Of a stretch of 7,534 nt of DNA, positions 4,731-7,534 are shown in pieces. Where the stretch lies: the NCBI GenBank assembly GCA_030670605.1, contig DAOVBK010000066.1:1-7534 (forward strand), in the 5' to 3' direction. The DNA is from Candidatus Stahliibacteriota bacterium. Lineage in GTDB: Bacteria > Hydrothermota > Tepidihabitantia > SM23-42. Numbering within the stretch: the first letter of the stretch is position 1; the number at the start of each line of letters is the position of its first letter. The notes beneath the pieces are model-generated. The model saw only the letters and a list, made by a program, of their open reading frames with translations, ran no database searches and had not been told where the DNA came from. A program made the position numbers and the translations under genes.

Positions 4731-6050
4731 ATGGGGAATAGCGCAAAAAGCACCTGGAAAAATATTCTTGGCGTCATACAGGAAAGGATAAACTCTCAGT
4801 CCTTCAACACCTGGTTCAGCAGCAGTCAGGGTGTGGAGCTGAAAGACGATGTTCTCCTCGTTGAATTTCCCAACAGCTTTTTTATTGACTGGATAGAAGA
4901 ACATTACTATTCGATCCTCGAAGAGGCCGTAGAGCAAGTCAACGGCAATAAATTGCGGCTTGCATTCAAGGCGGTGAAGCAACAGGGAGATCGACCGCGT
5001 AAGAAGAAAAAGCGCCTGATACTTTCACATAACGAAACAAAGCTGCAAGAGCGGTATACGTTCGAGAGTTTTGTTGTCGGCGGGAATAATGAATTCGCAC
5101 ACGCCGCTGCCCTTGCCGTCGCTGAGGCACCAGGAGAGGCATACAACCCACTGTTCCTCTATGGTGGCGTGGGATTGGGCAAGACGCATCTCATGCAGGC
5201 AATCGGCAATTTTGTACATCGGCAATACAAACACCTCAACGTGCTCTACACGCAAGCCGAGAATATTATGACAGAACTCATTGAGGCAATTCAAAAGAAC
5301 CAGCAAATGGCATACAAGAGGAAATACCGCACAAAGGATATTTTGTTAATCGACGATATCCAATTCCTGTATGGAAAAGAACGGCTTCAAGAAGAGGTTT
5401 TCCATACCTTTAATTATCTATACGTACAGGGAAAGCAAGTCATCATTACGTCTGACCGGCCACCAAGGGAGATACTAACCCTCGAAGAGCGGCTCACATC
5501 GCGTTTTCAAGGCGGCCTCGTCGTCGACCTCCAACCACCCGACCTCGAAACGCGCATTGCCATTCTCCGCAAGAAGGCCGAGGCGGAGAATGTCGCCTTG
5601 CCATCAAAAGTGTCGTATTACATTGCATCCAGAGTAAAGTCTAATATACGAGAGCTCGAGGGCTGTCTCATTCGACTGCTCGCCCTCTCATCGTTGTCAG
5701 GACAGAGTGTCACCGAGCAGCTCGCGGAAGAAGTTCTGAAAGACCTCCTGGGTTCAACGCACAGAATAACAAAACAGATGATCCTCAAAAATGTCATCGA
5801 TGAATTCGGATTCTCCGAGGCCGAGCTCAAGGGAAAAAAACGCACCCAAAAACTCGCGCTCGCCCGGCAGACGTCCATGTACCTCATCAGGACCATGCTC
5901 AATCTTTCTCTTGCGGAGATTGGTACGTTCTTCGGTGGCAAGGACCATTCGACGGTCATTCACGCAATCGGGAAAATTGAGAACCTCAGAAAATCAGACG
6001 TCGAATACTACCAGCAGATACAGAGGATAACCAACCGCATAAATGGTTGA
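4731..6050 (+). CDS. dnaA: Chromosomal replication initiator protein DnaA
   Basis: DnaA binds DnaA boxes at the origin, opens the duplex as an ATP-bound filament and loads the helicase. All domains are present in 439 residues. Domain I is about 1-82 (FNTWF at 25-29). A very short, basic domain II linker follows (about 83-106, with RKKKKR at 90-95). The AAA+ domain III has Walker A GGVGLGKT (145-152), Walker B ILLIDD (204-209), sensor 1 ITSD (239-242), arginine finger R258 in LTSRF, and sensor 2 R307 in NIRELEG. Domain IV carries the DNA-binding signature GGKDHSTVIHA (402-412), with Lys where Arg is common. The ATG aligns well with family N-termini. No Shine-Dalgarno sequence precedes it; the upstream bases are a DnaA box. 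A TAA at 4701 blocks longer in-frame starts, apart from a CTG at 4716. Confidence 0.98.
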   Translation: MGNSAKSTWKNILGVIQERINSQSFNTWFSSSQGVELKDDVLLVEFPNSFFIDWIEEHYYSILEEAVEQVNGNKLRLAFKAVKQQGDRPRKKKKRLILSHNETKLQERYTFESFVVGGNNEFAHAAALAVAEAPGEAYNPLFLYGGVGLGKTHLMQAIGNFVHRQYKHLNVLYTQAENIMTELIEAIQKNQQMAYKRKYRTKDILLIDDIQFLYGKERLQEEVFHTFNYLYVQGKQVIITSDRPPREILTLEERLTSRFQGGLVVDLQPPDLETRIAILRKKAEAENVALPSKVSYYIASRVKSNIRELEGCLIRLLALSSLSGQSVTEQLAEEVLKDLLGSTHRITKQMILKNVIDEFGFSEAELKGKKRTQKLALARQTSMYLIRTMLNLSLAEIGTFFGGKDHSTVIHAIGKIENLRKSDVEYYQQIQRITNRING

Positions 6051-6074
6051 CAACTTGTGGAAATAACATACAAT
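6047..6074 (+). promoter_or_regulatory. dnaN promoter with DnaA-box-like site in its spacer
   Basis: TTGACA (6047-6052) overlaps the dnaA stop codon, followed by a 16-nt spacer and TACAAT (6069-6074), eleven of twelve consensus positions. The spacer contains TGTGGAAAT (6056-6064), a DnaA box with one mismatch on the minus strand. Transcription would start near 6081 and give dnaN a leader of about 160 nt through the AT-rich region. Confidence 0.7.
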
Positions 6075-6189
6075 TGTTCGTCACAAGGAACTTATCAAGG
6101 TATATGCACAAAGATATCAACACACACCACACGCGCCCGATTCTATGCGACAAGCACTTGTTAAGCTTTCAACATTTCCACGTATACAA

Positions 6190-6219
6190 CAACAACAATA
6201 ATATATATTATTATTATTG
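6190..6219. repeat. AT-rich imperfect palindrome, candidate DNA unwinding element
   Basis: The core AATAATATATATTATT (6197-6212) is a perfect 16-bp palindrome. It extends to 6190-6219 with two C-A mismatches because AAC triplets on the left face ATT triplets on the right. On the minus strand the right arm reads as repeated TAA triplets. Confidence 0.8.
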
Positions 6220-6229
6220 ATGTTTAATT

Positions 6230-6236
6230 AAGGAGG
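6230..6236 (+). promoter_or_regulatory. Ribosome-binding site of dnaN
   Basis: AAGGAGG lies 4 nt before the dnaN ATG, a full Shine-Dalgarno match. This contrasts with the absence of any such site at dnaA, rlpA and the unknown secreted gene. Confidence 0.9.
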
Positions 6237-6240
6237 CGTT

Positions 6241-7338
6241 ATGGAATTTACTATCAACAAAAATCTTTTGAGTAAAACATTGGCAAATATCGTAAAAATC
6301 ATTCCACCAAAAAGCACGTACACAATTCTACAGAATATCGTAATCGAAGCCAAAGACAAAAAGCTCCACATCCAGGCCACTGATTTAGACATTTTTATTA
6401 AAAAGGTAATTCCTGCAGATATCAAAGATGAAGGCAAGGTTCTTATTCCGGGTAAGAAAATACTTGAGATTACAAAAGAAGCCAATATTGATAGTATTAC
6501 TTTCAAACTAAAAGAGCTCAAACTCCAAATCAAAGCGGGTAGTGCCCACTTCAATATCCCGTCCTTGGATTACCAAGAGTTTCCCGAGGTTCCGAAGTTT
6601 CCGACTAAAAAGTGGTTTACCATGGGTGTAGAAGAACTGCACGCGATGGTTGATGCAACTATGTTTATGGTGGCACGCGACATGAGCCGAAGACCGATGA
6701 ACGGCATCCTGGTCCAGGCAAAAGGCGGTGAGCTAAGAATGGTGACGACGGACGGAGCACGGCTGGCAAAATCAGTGAAGGCTGAAGAAGCACCCGATGG
6801 AGACTTGATTGTAGCGACAAAAGTTTTTGATCTTCTCGACTATGGTGAAGACGATGAGAAACTCGACGTGTACATAGAAGAAAGAATGATGGGGATGAAA
6901 TATAGAAACACCGCGATTATCGCACGGCTCATTGAGGGACCGTATCCGAATTATGAAACAGTGATTCCGACAAGTTTCACCGGGACGTGTACTATTGATA
7001 AGGATATTCTCGACGGTGCGCTGAAACGGGTATCACTTGTTGCGAGTCCGCACATAAAGAACGTGAGATTCGACTTCAAGGAAAGTGGAATACACCTGTC
7101 CGCTTCTTCGCCGGATATTGGAGAGGCAAAAGAAGAGGTATCATGCGCGTATGAAGGAGAGCCAGTTGGTTTGTGGTTCAATGCGCAATTTGTACTTGAA
7201 ACATTACGACATCTATCCTCAGAGGAAGTTGTGTTTCAACTCACATCCCAATCAACTGCGGCAGTGGTTCTGGCAAAAGCAGTTGATAATCTCATGTACC
7301 TATTGATGCCGCTTAGAATCGATAGCTGGGAGGAATGA
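6241..7338 (+). CDS. dnaN: DNA polymerase III beta subunit (sliding clamp)
   Basis: The clamp dimer encircles DNA and tethers the replicative polymerase and repair partners. The 365 residues match the family length, with three clamp folds of roughly 120 residues. Recognisable stretches are the N-terminus MEFTINKNLLSKTLANI with ILQNIVIEA (29-37) and ATDLDI (46-51), LRMVTTDGARLAKS in the second domain, LIEGPYPNYETVIP around 226-239, and YLLMPLRI (353-360), the counterpart of the MPMRL end that lines the peptide-binding groove. Five extra residues (DSWEE) follow this end, and their codons hold the ribosome-binding site of the next gene. The first 300 nt are about 33% GC by my count, while nearby later blocks are about 47-57%. 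Start ATG is supported by AAGGAGG. Confidence 0.98.
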   Translation: MEFTINKNLLSKTLANIVKIIPPKSTYTILQNIVIEAKDKKLHIQATDLDIFIKKVIPADIKDEGKVLIPGKKILEITKEANIDSITFKLKELKLQIKAGSAHFNIPSLDYQEFPEVPKFPTKKWFTMGVEELHAMVDATMFMVARDMSRRPMNGILVQAKGGELRMVTTDGARLAKSVKAEEAPDGDLIVATKVFDLLDYGEDDEKLDVYIEERMMGMKYRNTAIIARLIEGPYPNYETVIPTSFTGTCTIDKDILDGALKRVSLVASPHIKNVRFDFKESGIHLSASSPDIGEAKEEVSCAYEGEPVGLWFNAQFVLETLRHLSSEEVVFQLTSQSTAAVVLAKAVDNLMYLLMPLRIDSWEE

Positions 7339-7534
7339 TGAAGACAATCGTTGTTGCATTTCTTATTGTGATTCCTGCGTTCATGGCTGCACAGCAGGGA
7401 AATTATGGGGTTGGAATTATTTTCGGTTTTCCAACCGGCTTCTCTGGTGCGATTGTCTTATCGCCAACGTCAGTTGTTGCGGTACACGCCGGGTGGTCAT
7501 TTCAGGAGGACTTTGGTTTTCATGCTACAGGTAC
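7338..7534 (+). CDS. Secreted, probable outer-membrane beta-barrel protein, 3' part missing
   Basis: An open frame overlapping the dnaN stop runs off the right edge (65 complete codons). It starts MKTIVVAFLIVIPAFMAAQQ, a clear signal peptide with cleavage likely after MAA. It continues with alternating hydrophobic and Gly-rich segments (YGVGIIFGFPTGFSGAIV at 23-40 and AVHAGWSF at 48-55), as in transmembrane beta-strands. The GxGxxxGxPTGxSG pattern recalls small outer-membrane proteins of the DUF3996 type, but this is from memory. The ATG at 7338 is preferred over the adjacent ATG at 7335 because GGAGG (7329-7333) is 4 nt away from the former and only one from the latter. The frame is in the dnaN operon, where recF often stands in other bacteria. 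Confidence 0.75.
   Translation, partial: MKTIVVAFLIVIPAFMAAQQGNYGVGIIFGFPTGFSGAIVLSPTSVVAVHAGWSFQEDFGFHATG

Larger units (their letters stand above)
6051..6240. other. dnaA-dnaN spacer, probable core of the replication origin
   Basis: This 190-bp spacer has no gene. It holds near-consensus DnaA boxes: ATTTCCACA on the minus strand (6056-6064) and ATATGCACA on the plus strand (6102-6110), each with one mismatch, and ATTTCCACG (6174-6182) with two. It ends in an AT-rich palindromic block, a candidate unwinding element, just before the dnaN ribosome-binding site. Genes on both sides point away from dnaA/origin. The position between dnaA and dnaN is a classical origin site, for example in Bacillus subtilis. 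The assignment is by context and motif, not tested. Confidence 0.65.

Noticed and set aside
4706..4741. Eleven-codon upstream frame overlapping the dnaA start (MWITVENIYGE)
   Set aside because: It is made from the DnaA boxes, has no SD, and can be explained by chance.
5618..5959. 113-residue minus-strand frame inside dnaA
   Set aside because: It is a shadow of dnaA domains III-IV, whose motifs are unambiguous.
1..7534. CRISPR array, transposase, toxin-antitoxin or phage genes
   Set aside because: None of the frames on either strand shows such motifs, and the repeats found lack regular repeat-spacer structure.

Overview
The window is a chromosomal housekeeping segment from a bacterium that appears to be Gram-negative: it has an RlpA-type cell-wall protein and a predicted outer-membrane barrel protein. 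Base composition is intermediate and intergenic regions are rich in repeats. Together with the style of the secreted unknown protein, this reminds me of uncultured candidate-phylum genomes such as WOR-3/Stahlbacteria. That placement is a weak impression from memory, not a demonstrated assignment.

Layout. Everything left of about 4485 is on the minus strand and everything right of about 4730 is on the plus strand. In transcription order the minus-strand genes are: a secreted protein of unknown function (3777-4478); rlpA (3330-3695); ispE (2494-3333, overlapping rlpA by ATGA); tRNA-Gln(TTG) (2361-2431); a repeat-rich spacer (2068-2360); prs (1120-2067); rplY/ctc (410-1120, sharing TAATG with prs); and pth (1-388, cut by the left edge). 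The order ispE, tRNA-Gln, prs, rplY, pth is, to my knowledge, a common bacterial arrangement. The plus strand carries dnaA (4731-6050), a 190-bp dnaA-dnaN spacer, dnaN (6241-7338), and the start of a secreted, probably outer-membrane protein (from 7338, cut by the right edge).

Origin. The strand switch beside dnaA/dnaN, a cluster of DnaA boxes just upstream of dnaA (4629-4725), further boxes in the dnaA-dnaN spacer, and an AT-rich imperfect palindrome before dnaN (6190-6219) mark this as the likely chromosomal origin. It may be bipartite, flanking dnaA. Genes on both sides point away from it, so they would be leading-strand genes.

Expression signals. Three near-perfect sigma70-type promoters are visible, all with a 16-nt spacer. 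Two of them (for rlpA and for the unknown secreted gene) place the -10 box so close to the start codon that the mRNAs should be leaderless, and neither gene has a Shine-Dalgarno sequence. The third (TTGACA-N16-TACAAT, 6047-6074) would drive dnaN and has a DnaA-box-like site inside its spacer. By contrast prs, rplY, dnaN and the last gene have strong GGAGG-type sites.

I see no mobile element, CRISPR array, toxin-antitoxin or defence system. The points most worth attention are the paired leaderless promoters, the origin architecture, a substitution at a catalytic-site position of Pth, the low-complexity tail of bL25, and the layered intergenic repeats between tRNA-Gln and prs.
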